A stretch of DNA of 64,000 nt from Lactobacillus huangpiensis (GTDB lineage Bacteria > Bacillota > Bacilli > Lactobacillales > Lactobacillaceae). The position numbers were made by a program, and so were the translations under genes. How positions within the stretch are numbered: position 1 is the stretch's first letter; each line of letters begins with the position of its first letter. The stretch covers positions 118,069 to 182,068 of the forward strand of contig NZ_BPPA01000003.1 in NCBI RefSeq assembly GCF_019972815.1, written 5' to 3'. A model generated the notes under the pieces. The model was not told where the DNA came from and made no database searches. It saw only the letters and a program-made list of their open reading frames with translations. This document shows positions 1 through 8,055 of this stretch, in pieces.

Positions 1-1
1 T

Positions 2-712
2 GAACGCAATGTTATGCTCAAAATTGATTCTCTTAATAATACGGAAACTTTAAACTATCGAGCCCATGTTCTTGAATCGCACATGTACACAGGAAAATTA
101 AAATACCAGTTTTTGGATTTTATTGAAAATAATTATGAATTTAAATGCAATAAACATGCTTTACCAGGATTTAAAGCAAATAAAGAACGCGATATGGCAA
201 TTATTGCTTTAATTTTAGGAACTGGAATAAGAGTTTCTGAATGTGCAGGTATTGATTTGCCAGACATTAATTTTAAAAAGGCCACATTGGACATAACCCG
301 CAAAGGTGGCCAACGGGACAGCGTGCCAATTGCTGAATGGACGTTGGTTTACATTAGAGAGTATAAGAAAATAAGAAAACAACGCTATTTGGCAGTCAAA
401 AGCGATTCAGCATTTTTCCTGACTCGCTGGCATAATAAAACACGTCGGATCACCACGAGCGCTATCGAGAAAATGGTCAATAAATATTCAGCTGCCTTTG
501 GGCACCCCCTCACTCCTCATAAATTACGTCACACAGTGGCTTCTGAGCTATATGGTGTAACCAAAGACCAAGTGCTGGTGGCTCAGCAACTAGGCCAAAA
601 AGGAACTTCAGCAACCGATTTATATACTCATGTTGATCAAAAAAAGCAACGTGCTGCATTAAATGAGATTTCAGAGACAGATAAAAAGAATAGTGATCAC
701 AAACAGGCTTGA
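2..712 (+). CDS. xerS: tyrosine recombinase XerS, C-terminal part (5' end outside window)
   Basis: This is the catalytic part of a tyrosine recombinase. XerS acts alone at difSL to resolve chromosome dimers in streptococci and lactobacilli. The frame is open from base 2, so the gene starts upstream; the ATG at 14 is probably internal. Visible catalytic residues are the Arg of TGIRVSE, the Lys of TRKGGQ, the HKLRHT box and the nucleophile Tyr in DLYTHV. The usual LGH box reads LGQ, which may be a subfamily trait. The gene ends on a strong terminator that overlaps its stop codon. XerS, rather than a phage integrase, is inferred from overall resemblance and from the housekeeping surroundings. 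Confidence 0.8.
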   Translation, partial: ERNVMLKIDSLNNTETLNYRAHVLESHMYTGKLKYQFLDFIENNYEFKCNKHALPGFKANKERDMAIIALILGTGIRVSECAGIDLPDINFKKATLDITRKGGQRDSVPIAEWTLVYIREYKKIRKQRYLAVKSDSAFFLTRWHNKTRRITTSAIEKMVNKYSAAFGHPLTPHKLRHTVASELYGVTKDQVLVAQQLGQKGTSATDLYTHVDQKKQRAALNEISETDKKNSDHKQA

Positions 713-732
713 TACAGAGCCTGTTTTTTATT
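702..732 (+). terminator. rho-independent terminator of xerS
   Basis: The stem AAACAGGCT / AGCCTGTTT encloses a short loop and is followed by a T run. The xerS stop codon lies in the 5' arm and loop region. Confidence 0.8.
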
Positions 733-1366
733 CAAATTTTGTTTGCCAATTAGGATTTTGATTCGCTTCAAAACACATTTTTATTTCTGCTAAAGAATTT
801 CGTGGTAATGACAAAGGTGGTAAATTATCAAGTTCAAAAAATGAACATTTATCAGTCTCGGTATTTTTTGAAAATTTCCCACCCAAGTCTTTACATAAAA
901 AGATGACATTACAAACATTAATAGCTCTTTCAATTCGCTTTTTACCATAAATATTAGTTGAATGGTTGTTCACTGCAATAATTTGATCAACTTCAATTTT
1001 ATGCCCGGATTCCTCTTCGGCTTCTTTTATACAATTTTCTTTAACAGTTATATTTGGTTCACACCAACCACCAGGCATTGACCATAAATTATCTGTAGTC
1101 TCTTTAACCAGTAAGATTTTTTGTTTGCTAAAAATTGCAGCTCTAGTAGAAACTTTAGGTGTCTGATATCCATCATCATTACTAAACAAGCCTTTAACAA
1201 TCTTTATTGGTTGTCCAGTTTTTACTGCCATCATTTCAGTGGCAATCTTTCTTATTTGTTCGTAGCGTTCCCTATCAAAACGATCGTAGCCGTATTCTAT
1301 GCCGTCTTGAGCGATACTTTGTAATTCGACTGCCCATTTTGTTATTTGGTCCATTTGCTTTTTCAT
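728..1366 (-). CDS. Nudix hydrolase with N-terminal Nudix-associated domain
   Basis: This 212-residue protein resembles the YjhB/ADP-ribose pyrophosphatase-like Nudix hydrolases of lactobacilli, which cleave nucleoside diphosphate derivatives; the substrate is unknown. An N-terminal helical region (about 1-60) precedes the Nudix fold. The Nudix box starts at SMPGGWCEPN and ends in KEAEEESG. It keeps the EE metal ligands, but Ile stands at the first Glu position and Lys at the Arg position. From memory, similar variants occur in this subfamily. The start at 1366 is chosen because TGAGGAT lies just upstream of that ATG; the 11 upstream in-frame residues have no ribosome binding site. It is transcribed towards xerS. 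Confidence 0.75.
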   Translation of the reverse strand: MKKQMDQITKWAVELQSIAQDGIEYGYDRFDRERYEQIRKIATEMMAVKTGQPIKIVKGLFSNDDGYQTPKVSTRAAIFSKQKILLVKETTDNLWSMPGGWCEPNITVKENCIKEAEEESGHKIEVDQIIAVNNHSTNIYGKKRIERAINVCNVIFLCKDLGGKFSKNTETDKCSFFELDNLPPLSLPRNSLAEIKMCFEANQNPNWQTKFE

Positions 1367-1390
1367 AAATATCCTCATACTTCTGTAACA

Positions 1391-1420
1391 AAAAAGCAAC
1401 CTTGCAAAAGGTTGCTTTTA
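1391..1420 (-). terminator. terminator after degV
   Basis: Inverted repeat AAGCAACC / GGTTGCTT with a short loop, followed on the minus strand by a T run. It overlaps the degV stop codon and separates degV from the Nudix gene. Confidence 0.75.
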
Positions 1421-2296
1421 TTTAGTTAAATCGATTTTATCTATATCAATCATCCAACCAATTGCAAAAGACTTTTCTCCCAAATGTGTGGCAATAACAG
1501 GGCTAAATTTCGTAACGGAAATATTTTGCTCTGGAAATTTTTCTCTTAAAAACATTTTAGCTTCGTCTACCTGACTGCTGTCATTAGAATCAATAATAAA
1601 GAGCTTGATCTTATCTTTATAAGGCAATTGATCTATTTTCTTTACCGTTAATTTTTTAATTTTGATAAATGCTCGTTTCATAGAACGAATTTTATCAAAA
1701 GCTACTATATTGCCGTCTTTAAAAGTAAGCAGCGGCTTGATATTTAGCATTGAGCCGATAAAAGCACCGGCATTGCTTAAGCGCCCTCCTCTACTTAAAT
1801 TATTTAAATCATTAACCACGAAAATTTCATCAATAGTTGAACGGATTTTTTCGAGTCGAGTTAAAATTGTATCCAGATCAAGACCATTTTTTATCATTTT
1901 GGCTGCTGCCAAAACCAAATTTCCTTGTAAGCGAACAGTCATTCTCGTATCAATGGCATGTAAATTATATTTTGGATGATTTTCAGCAATATTGCATAAT
2001 GTTTGATAAAAACCAGAAATCCCGCTGGAAAGTGTAATAGCAATAATGGCTTCATAACCCTTATCATTTAGGCTATCAAAAAGACGAATTAAATCGCCAG
2101 TGCTTGGCTGAGAAGTTTTAGGAAAATCTGCTCCCTCTCTCTGCATTTTAAAAAGCTGATCAGAAGTTATATCAACATTTTCCAAATACTCTTTTTTACC
2201 TATAATGATTGGAATTGAAACAACAATAATGTTATTTTTTTCTGCCTCTTGTTTTGTTATGGCACTAGTACTATCAGTAACTAAAGCAATCTTCAT
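1418..2296 (-). CDS. DegV family (FakB-like) fatty-acid-binding protein
   Basis: DegV/FakB proteins bind a fatty acid and present it to the kinase FakA for incorporation into phospholipid. The 292-residue length fits the family. The N-terminal TDSTSAI and the SQPSTG and LSSGISGFYQT segments are the usual lipid head-group contact motifs. The start has AAAGG upstream. Upstream on the same strand, 75 bp away, lies a MarR regulator, which may or may not control it. Lactobacilli carry several degV paralogues; which one this is cannot be told from the sequence alone. Confidence 0.88.
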   Translation of the reverse strand: MKIALVTDSTSAITKQEAEKNNIIVVSIPIIIGKKEYLENVDITSDQLFKMQREGADFPKTSQPSTGDLIRLFDSLNDKGYEAIIAITLSSGISGFYQTLCNIAENHPKYNLHAIDTRMTVRLQGNLVLAAAKMIKNGLDLDTILTRLEKIRSTIDEIFVVNDLNNLSRGGRLSNAGAFIGSMLNIKPLLTFKDGNIVAFDKIRSMKRAFIKIKKLTVKKIDQLPYKDKIKLFIIDSNDSSQVDEAKMFLREKFPEQNISVTKFSPVIATHLGEKSFAIGWMIDIDKIDLTK

Positions 2297-2371
2297 CTAA
2301 CTTACCTTTCGCTTTTGTGTGTACAACATACAAGAATTATAGCATAAAAAAATAAGTGTTTCGACCATCAA

Positions 2372-2785
2372 CTATAGCGAACTTGTTCTCTCTGTTTTCT
2401 GCACGAGTTTAGTAAAAGTTTGGTCAAATGCTTTGATTTCTTGCTCTGTTAAACCATGCAAAAGTGATGCTTCTATTTCTTTTAAAACGTTTCTCAGTTC
2501 AGAAATTTTTTTCAACCCCAGATCATTTAACAGAACTGTTTTGCTTGAGTCACTTTCTGACCTTCTAATTGTTACAAAACTCATGGTTTTCTTTTGCTGC
2601 AATTGTCTGCTTAATGTTGAAAGTGATATTTTTAATTTTTCAGCTAAATCTCCCATTTTTAAAGCAGTATTACCATTATGGTAAAAATAAAGCAAAATTC
2701 TGGTTTGCGAAAGATTTAACCCACACTTTTTATTTATTTCGTTTTTAATATTTCCAGCAATTGTGCTAAAAGATAAAACGTCCAT
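2372..2785 (-). CDS. MarR family transcriptional regulator
   Basis: This 137-residue protein has the MarR winged-helix layout. An N-terminal dimerisation helix is followed by a helix-turn-helix around residues 40-75 (KMGDLAEKLKISLSTLSRQL), a wing with RRSESDSS and a C-terminal dimer helix. The ligand and targets are unknown. DegV lies downstream on the same strand. A perfect 20-bp palindrome 128 bp upstream of its start is a candidate autoregulatory site. AAAGGTAG precedes the ATG. Confidence 0.82.
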   Translation of the reverse strand: MDVLSFSTIAGNIKNEINKKCGLNLSQTRILLYFYHNGNTALKMGDLAEKLKISLSTLSRQLQQKKTMSFVTIRRSESDSSKTVLLNDLGLKKISELRNVLKEIEASLLHGLTEQEIKAFDQTFTKLVQKTERTSSL

Positions 2786-2912
2786 TTAACTACCTTTTCT
2801 GATTAAAACAAAACATAAAAATATTTTATAAACTTAAATTTAAGCAATATTAAAAGCATGAAAATGCATAAAAAGCTAAACGAAAAGTTGTGAAACATTC
2901 ATGCTTAATTGT

Positions 2913-2932
2913 ATAGTAATATTTGTTACTAT
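2913..2932. promoter_or_regulatory. 20-bp palindrome in the marR-rqcH intergenic region, possible operator
   Basis: ATAGTAA-N6-TTACTAT is a perfect inverted repeat inside the 356-bp AT-rich divergent region 2786-3141. That region otherwise holds a smaller palindrome (CTTAAATTTAAG, 2833-2844) and the rqcH promoter, and I see no gene in it. MarR proteins bind such palindromes. The link to this MarR is inferred from proximity only. Confidence 0.35.
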
Positions 2933-3107
2933 TATTTTTAGCTTATAAACATTTATACTGATAACTTTAAATCTATATTACCAGTATATCAGTTTTTTGC
3001 AATGATTTCTTTAGTTATTTCAAAAATGATTACTATATAATTAGTGGTACTCTATTTTAAGATTATAAATAAAATATATTTTAAACAAGCACTTATCGCC
3101 TAATACT

Positions 3108-3138
3108 TGGTATAATAGAAAGCGTGTTTTGAGGTGAT
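3108..3138 (+). promoter_or_regulatory. extended -10 promoter and ribosome binding site of rqcH
   Basis: TGGTATAAT (3108-3116) is a perfect extended -10 element without a clear -35. GAGGTGAT at 3131-3138 is an excellent ribosome binding site directly before the ATG at 3142. Confidence 0.65.
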
Positions 3139-3141
3139 ATT

Positions 3142-4830
3142 ATGGCTTTTGATGGTTTGTTTATACATAGCCTGCTAAATGATGTTAAACCAAAAATAGA
3201 AAGTGGCAGGCTTTCCAAAATTTATCAACCATTTGAACAAGATCTAGTGTTAACTTTTAGAAAAGACAGAAAAAATATACAATTGCTATTATCTGCCAAT
3301 GCTCAGTATCCACGTTTTTATATTACTGAGCAAACTATTGCTAATCCTGATAAAGCACCAACTTTTGTCATGGTGTTACGTAAATATTTAGAAGGTTCAA
3401 TTCTGCAATCAATTGAACAACTAGGCGTTGACCGTATTGTCAATTTTTATTTTAGTAATCGCAATGAGCTTGGAGACCAAGTTCAGTTAGTCTTATCGTT
3501 GGAGCTAATGGGCAGACATAGCAATGTTATTCTTTATGACCAGAAAAATGGACGTATAATTGATTTGCTCAAAAGAATTAATCCTGATGAAAATAGAGTG
3601 CGGTTGCTCTTACCCAAAGCTAAATATGAGTTACCTCCCCTTATATCTGGTATTGATGGTTTCAAGATGACGGAAACAGAGTTTAATAAAAGGGCTTTGA
3701 ATTCTGATCCTGAAAAATTTGCCGGTCAGATTGGGGGGCTTGATCGAGACGATCGTCAGGAACTTGCAGGTTATTTGGAAGACGATTTTTCTTATTCATC
3801 TTTTAAAACGTTTATGGGTCAGTTTAATAAAAAAGGTGCTTTTATTCTGAAAACACCAAATAATAAACGGAAAATTTTCACTTATTTGCCTTACCATCTT
3901 AACCTGACTAAAGAAAGTTCTGACCCAGATATTAATCATGCTTTAGATAAATTTTATCAATATCAATCAAATCAGGATTGGGTGAGACAAAAGTCAAGTC
4001 AAATTGAACGCGTTGTAAAAAACGAGCATAAAAAATTAACCAAAAAAATAGTTAAGCTCCAAAAGCAATTGGACCAAGCTGAAAATTCTGAAGGGTATAG
4101 AATTAGAGGTGAAATTCTTAATGCAAATTTGTCCCAAGTTAAACCGGGAATGACTGAAATTGACCTGCCTAATTATTATGATAATAATCAACCACTAAAA
4201 ATTAAGCTTGATGCGGCACTCTCTCCTGCTCGAAATGGTCAAAAATATTTCACCAAGTATAAAAAGCTGCGCGATTCAATTAAACACGTTAAAGAACAAA
4301 TAAAAATAGCCCAAGACAATTTAAATTATTTTGATACTATTCAAACCGCGATCGATAATGCTGAACCACAAGATATCGATCAAATTAACGAAGAATTAAT
4401 TAATCAAGGCTACATTAAAAAGCCCCAGAAACCGAAACGTAAAAAGAAAATCACTGAGAAAAACTTCAATAAATTTCGCATTTCATCTGGTAAAACTGTT
4501 TTAGTTGGTAAAAATAATTTACAAAATGATTGGCTCACCTTAAAAAAAGCTAATAAAACTGATATTTGGTTTCATGTAAAAAATATTCCTGGTTCGCATG
4601 TCATTTTGCAATCTGATCAACCAACAGAAAAAGATATTTTAGAAACTGCGGAAATTGCGGCCTATTTTTCTAAAGCTAAAAATTCAGCTCATGTACAGGT
4701 TGACTATGTGCAGGATAAAAGAGTAAAAAAACCTAATGGCGCAAAACCTGGTTTCGTAATTTATACTGGACAAAATTCAATTGAAGTAACCCCCGAAAAA
4801 GAACGAGTATTAAGCAAAAGAATAAACTAA
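3142..4830 (+). CDS. rqcH: Rqc2/RqcH-like NFACT protein (formerly fibronectin-binding protein A)
   Basis: RqcH binds stalled 50S subunits carrying peptidyl-tRNA and adds C-terminal alanine tails that mark the nascent chain for degradation. The 562-residue length matches. NFACT-N covers about 1-250, a coiled-coil region about 265-415, and NFACT-R starts near 444 with the signature DIWFHVKNIPGSHV at 474-487. D97 and R98 (GVDRIV) coincide with the Asp-Arg pair needed for alanine tailing in Bacillus RqcH, so activity is expected. Older annotations call this family a fibronectin-binding adhesin, but it has no signal peptide. It is a single-gene unit ended by its own terminator. Confidence 0.93.
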   Translation: MAFDGLFIHSLLNDVKPKIESGRLSKIYQPFEQDLVLTFRKDRKNIQLLLSANAQYPRFYITEQTIANPDKAPTFVMVLRKYLEGSILQSIEQLGVDRIVNFYFSNRNELGDQVQLVLSLELMGRHSNVILYDQKNGRIIDLLKRINPDENRVRLLLPKAKYELPPLISGIDGFKMTETEFNKRALNSDPEKFAGQIGGLDRDDRQELAGYLEDDFSYSSFKTFMGQFNKKGAFILKTPNNKRKIFTYLPYHLNLTKESSDPDINHALDKFYQYQSNQDWVRQKSSQIERVVKNEHKKLTKKIVKLQKQLDQAENSEGYRIRGEILNANLSQVKPGMTEIDLPNYYDNNQPLKIKLDAALSPARNGQKYFTKYKKLRDSIKHVKEQIKIAQDNLNYFDTIQTAIDNAEPQDIDQINEELINQGYIKKPQKPKRKKKITEKNFNKFRISSGKTVLVGKNNLQNDWLTLKKANKTDIWFHVKNIPGSHVILQSDQPTEKDILETAEIAAYFSKAKNSAHVQVDYVQDKRVKKPNGAKPGFVIYTGQNSIEVTPEKERVLSKRIN

Positions 4831-4863
4831 AAAACGAGGATGATTTATTCATCCTCGTTTCAT
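4831..4863. terminator. bidirectional terminator between rqcH and carB
   Basis: The stem AACGAGGATGA / TCATCCTCGTT with a five-base loop is flanked by A-rich and T-rich sequence on both sides. It can serve the convergent rqcH and carB transcripts. Confidence 0.8.
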
Positions 4864-4876
4864 TTTCGCTTTATTG

Positions 4877-7800
4877 TCAAATTGGCTGTGTAGTTAACGC
4901 CAGCGATTCTAGAACACCCAAAATAAGTTCTGTGGTTTCGATGCTTGAAAAAACAGGTATATTCTGATTCAAAGCTTCATCACGTATTCTGGTTGCATCG
5001 TCACTAGCAGAATCAGATAAGTTAGTAATGTTAATCACCATATCAATTTTGTGTTGTCGTATTTTATCTAACAGACTGTGAGAACCATGACTAATTTTGG
5101 AAACAATTCCTGTGGTTATTCCAGCTTCTGCTAGGCCATTAGCAGTACCTTCAGTAGCAATTATTTTGAAACCCAGACGATAAAAACGTTGAGCCAATGA
5201 CGTAACTTTTTCTTTGTCTTCATCACGAACAGAAATAAAAATTGTACCAAAGTTAGGTATTTTTAGTCCACTGGCTTCATAGCCTTTGTATAAAGCTTTT
5301 GCAAGCTCAGTATCTCGCCCCATGACGGATCCAGATGACTTCATTTTTGAATCAAACGTATTTTCACTTTGGTAATCAATATATGAGAAAACTGGCATTT
5401 TGACAAAAATAAAATTATTTGAATGCCATAAACCGTTTTTATAGCCTAAATCAGGTAAATTCTTGCCAATAAGGACTTCCGTTGCACAATTTGTAATATC
5501 TTTTCCAATTGCCTTAGAAAGAAAAGCAATATTGTGACCAGCATATGGCTTAATTTGCAGTAAAAAGATTTTCTTTCCAACAATCAAAAAATGTAACGTG
5601 AATATACCACGCATATTTATGCGTTTGACTAACTCAATAGCATATTCAGTAAGTAACTTTTTGCCTGTTTTTGTTAAATTTTGTGGCTTAAAAACAGCTA
5701 TTGAATCTGACGCATGAGATCCTGTTTGCTCCAAATGCTCAATAATACCAGGAATTGTGACATTTTTACCATCTGAAATGGCAGTAATTTCATATTTATT
5801 TCCTTCAATAAAATGAGATAAACTGACCTTGGATAATTGATTTTCCTTTAAATATTTCTTTAAAGCTGGCAAATCATAGACAACAGCAGATTTTTGCTTA
5901 ACGCCCATATTATTAAATCCGCCAATGAGAATTGGAAATCCATGTTCATTGATAAAATTTTTAGCCTCTGTCTTATCAACTGTTGTTAAAAGTTTATTTT
6001 GACCTAAACTTTTTAATGGTTTAGTTAAAACCTGCTCAATCCGATCTTTCGGATTAATGTTTTTACTGCCTAATATATTTAAACCATTTTCTATTAGTTT
6101 TTTACATAAAGCATTCATTTCTTTGCCAGAGAACTGAACTAAAACATCTTTTATTTGCTCTTTTTTAGCAATATGTAAGATACTTTCAAGAGTTATAGGT
6201 TCTAAATAAACCTTATCTGCCCTTTTATAGCTAATTGCTACAGATTCATCATTATTTGATAATAAAACAGTGGCATAATTATTATTATGTAAAGTATCTA
6301 TTGCATGACTAATCATGTAGTCAAATTCGCTTGTAACTGAAACTTGCGAGGGTAACATACCGATTACTAGCACTTTTTTAGCTGCAGATAACGCTTGACT
6401 TTCATCATGAACTCCATATGAGCCATAGTATGCCTTAACCAACGGCTTAATTGTTCCCGCTGATCCATCTATTTGCTGATAAGCCGGCTTCAAATGTAAT
6501 TTTATAAGCCTCTTTTCGATCGCATTAATATCAGTATCAGAAAGATCAGAAATTAACGCGTTGCGAAATCCTCTCTTTTTCGCTTCAATCAATAATTCAT
6601 CTGTTAGATTTCCAGCTGCTAATTTTTGTCCTATCTCCACAATATGTGCAAGTTTTTGAAAATAAACTGGATGAATATGAACAATTCTTTGCAGATCATG
6701 ATAACTGAAACCTTTAGATATTGCAGCTAAAAGCTTAATTAAATGTGACTCATCGGGATGCTCTAAATCACTTGCTATTTCGTTTTTTTCTTTCGCTTTT
6801 TCAGTTTTAAAAATCTTAAGTGACATTTTTAGGTTAACCGATGATGCAAGACCTTTTAAAAAAGCAGATTCAAAATTCGTTCCTATTCCGATTGCTTCAC
6901 CACTGGCTTGCATTTTGGCACCTAATAAATAATGGTTGCTGCCGGATTGTGTTAATGACCAGAAAGGCATTCTGACTGCAACTTTATCTAAGGTTGGCTC
7001 AACAGCAGCATTGAGACCTGATAAGGGATCTGTTATTTCATCTAAACGGTAGCCAATAGCTACTTTACATACAATATAACCTAAGCTGTACAATCCCACT
7101 CTTTTTGACCAAATTGCACTGCGTGTTAACCTGGGTTTTATTGATAAAATTTTTACAGAGAACTTTGTTCCCTCATGTTTGACAGCAAAATGAATATTTA
7201 ATATTCCAACGATTTTTAATTTGTTGGCAATTACTTTAGCAATTGCACGAATTTTCTGTACTTGGTCGTTGTTTAGCGTTAAAGCTGGCATTACTGTAGC
7301 AGAATCTCCTGCATTAATAGCTACGGATTCAACAGTATCAGCTAAATTGGTAAAGAGGATATTTCCAGAGCTATCACGAATTATGTTTGCAATGACTTCT
7401 TCCCAAGAGGAAAGATCTTCAGACAAATGATAATTGCCAAAGGAAAAACTTTCTGATTGTTTTTCTTTTGTTAGATACTCGTTCAAATCGGAAACATTGT
7501 CAAAAATAATTTGTGTATTTTTGGCTGAAGTATTTTCTTTAATAAGCATTACTGGAAACTGAACTTTTTCAGATAGCTGTTTCTGAATATCAACAGCACT
7601 GAAATCAGTTAAATTCCAATATTTATTAGCCTCAATTTGATTTTCAGCCAAAAAAGCATTCATTTTTTGATGATTATCCATTGTGAGAGTTTGTTTGTTC
7701 AAGGTCAGCAACCTAACTCCCATTTTTTGCAATATACCATCCTGAACTAGTTCTCGTGTAACTTTTAATCCTGTAGTTGAGCCATAAGCAGAAATAATAG

Positions 7801-8053
7801 CACTTGGTTCTTCCATGCGAATTATTCTTTTTAGAAATTCCAGTGTCATTGGTTCAAGATAAACAGTTAGCCCAGATTTTTTGTCAGTAGAAATAGTTGC
7901 AGGATTGGGATTAACTAAAACAACTTGAATATCTTCTTCAGAAAGTGCTTGAATTGCATCTTCAACTAGTAAATCAGTTTCAGATACTTTACCAACCAAG
8001 GTTGGGCCAGATCCAATGATTAAAACTTTATCTAAGTCATTCTCTAAAGGCAT
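4877..8053 (-). CDS. carB: carbamoyl-phosphate synthase large-subunit homologue with eroded active sites
   Basis: Full-length CarB fold (1058 residues, close to the usual 1060): ATP-grasp half 1 (about 1-400), oligomerisation domain (430-545), ATP-grasp half 2 (555-930) and a well-kept C-terminal MGS-like domain (935-1058, IIATEGTANGLAEAGI). The catalytic residues are not kept. In half 1 the RPxFTxGGxGGG loop has become KENTSAKNTQ (172-181), and the ExNPR metal motif reads SIKPR (304-308), with H288 at the Gln ligand. In half 2 the same motif reads QIKPY (833-837), and GGQTP reads SGKEM. Carbamoyl-phosphate synthesis therefore looks impossible. The reading frame has no breaks and starts 2 nt after carA, so a retained non-enzymatic role is possible; early decay is the alternative. 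Confidence 0.88.
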   Translation of the reverse strand: MPLENDLDKVLIIGSGPTLVGKVSETDLLVEDAIQALSEEDIQVVLVNPNPATISTDKKSGLTVYLEPMTLEFLKRIIRMEEPSAIISAYGSTTGLKVTRELVQDGILQKMGVRLLTLNKQTLTMDNHQKMNAFLAENQIEANKYWNLTDFSAVDIQKQLSEKVQFPVMLIKENTSAKNTQIIFDNVSDLNEYLTKEKQSESFSFGNYHLSEDLSSWEEVIANIIRDSSGNILFTNLADTVESVAINAGDSATVMPALTLNNDQVQKIRAIAKVIANKLKIVGILNIHFAVKHEGTKFSVKILSIKPRLTRSAIWSKRVGLYSLGYIVCKVAIGYRLDEITDPLSGLNAAVEPTLDKVAVRMPFWSLTQSGSNHYLLGAKMQASGEAIGIGTNFESAFLKGLASSVNLKMSLKIFKTEKAKEKNEIASDLEHPDESHLIKLLAAISKGFSYHDLQRIVHIHPVYFQKLAHIVEIGQKLAAGNLTDELLIEAKKRGFRNALISDLSDTDINAIEKRLIKLHLKPAYQQIDGSAGTIKPLVKAYYGSYGVHDESQALSAAKKVLVIGMLPSQVSVTSEFDYMISHAIDTLHNNNYATVLLSNNDESVAISYKRADKVYLEPITLESILHIAKKEQIKDVLVQFSGKEMNALCKKLIENGLNILGSKNINPKDRIEQVLTKPLKSLGQNKLLTTVDKTEAKNFINEHGFPILIGGFNNMGVKQKSAVVYDLPALKKYLKENQLSKVSLSHFIEGNKYEITAISDGKNVTIPGIIEHLEQTGSHASDSIAVFKPQNLTKTGKKLLTEYAIELVKRINMRGIFTLHFLIVGKKIFLLQIKPYAGHNIAFLSKAIGKDITNCATEVLIGKNLPDLGYKNGLWHSNNFIFVKMPVFSYIDYQSENTFDSKMKSSGSVMGRDTELAKALYKGYEASGLKIPNFGTIFISVRDEDKEKVTSLAQRFYRLGFKIIATEGTANGLAEAGITTGIVSKISHGSHSLLDKIRQHKIDMVINITNLSDSASDDATRIRDEALNQNIPVFSSIETTELILGVLESLALTTQPI

Positions 8054-8055
8054 TT

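Noticed and set aside
1..712. Integrase of a prophage or integrative element
   Set aside because: No phage genes or attachment-site repeats follow; the protein looks like XerS and ends at its own terminator beside housekeeping genes.
3142..4830. Fibronectin-binding surface adhesin
   Set aside because: The protein has the NFACT architecture with D97/R98 and no signal peptide or anchor; the RqcH role is better supported than the historical name.
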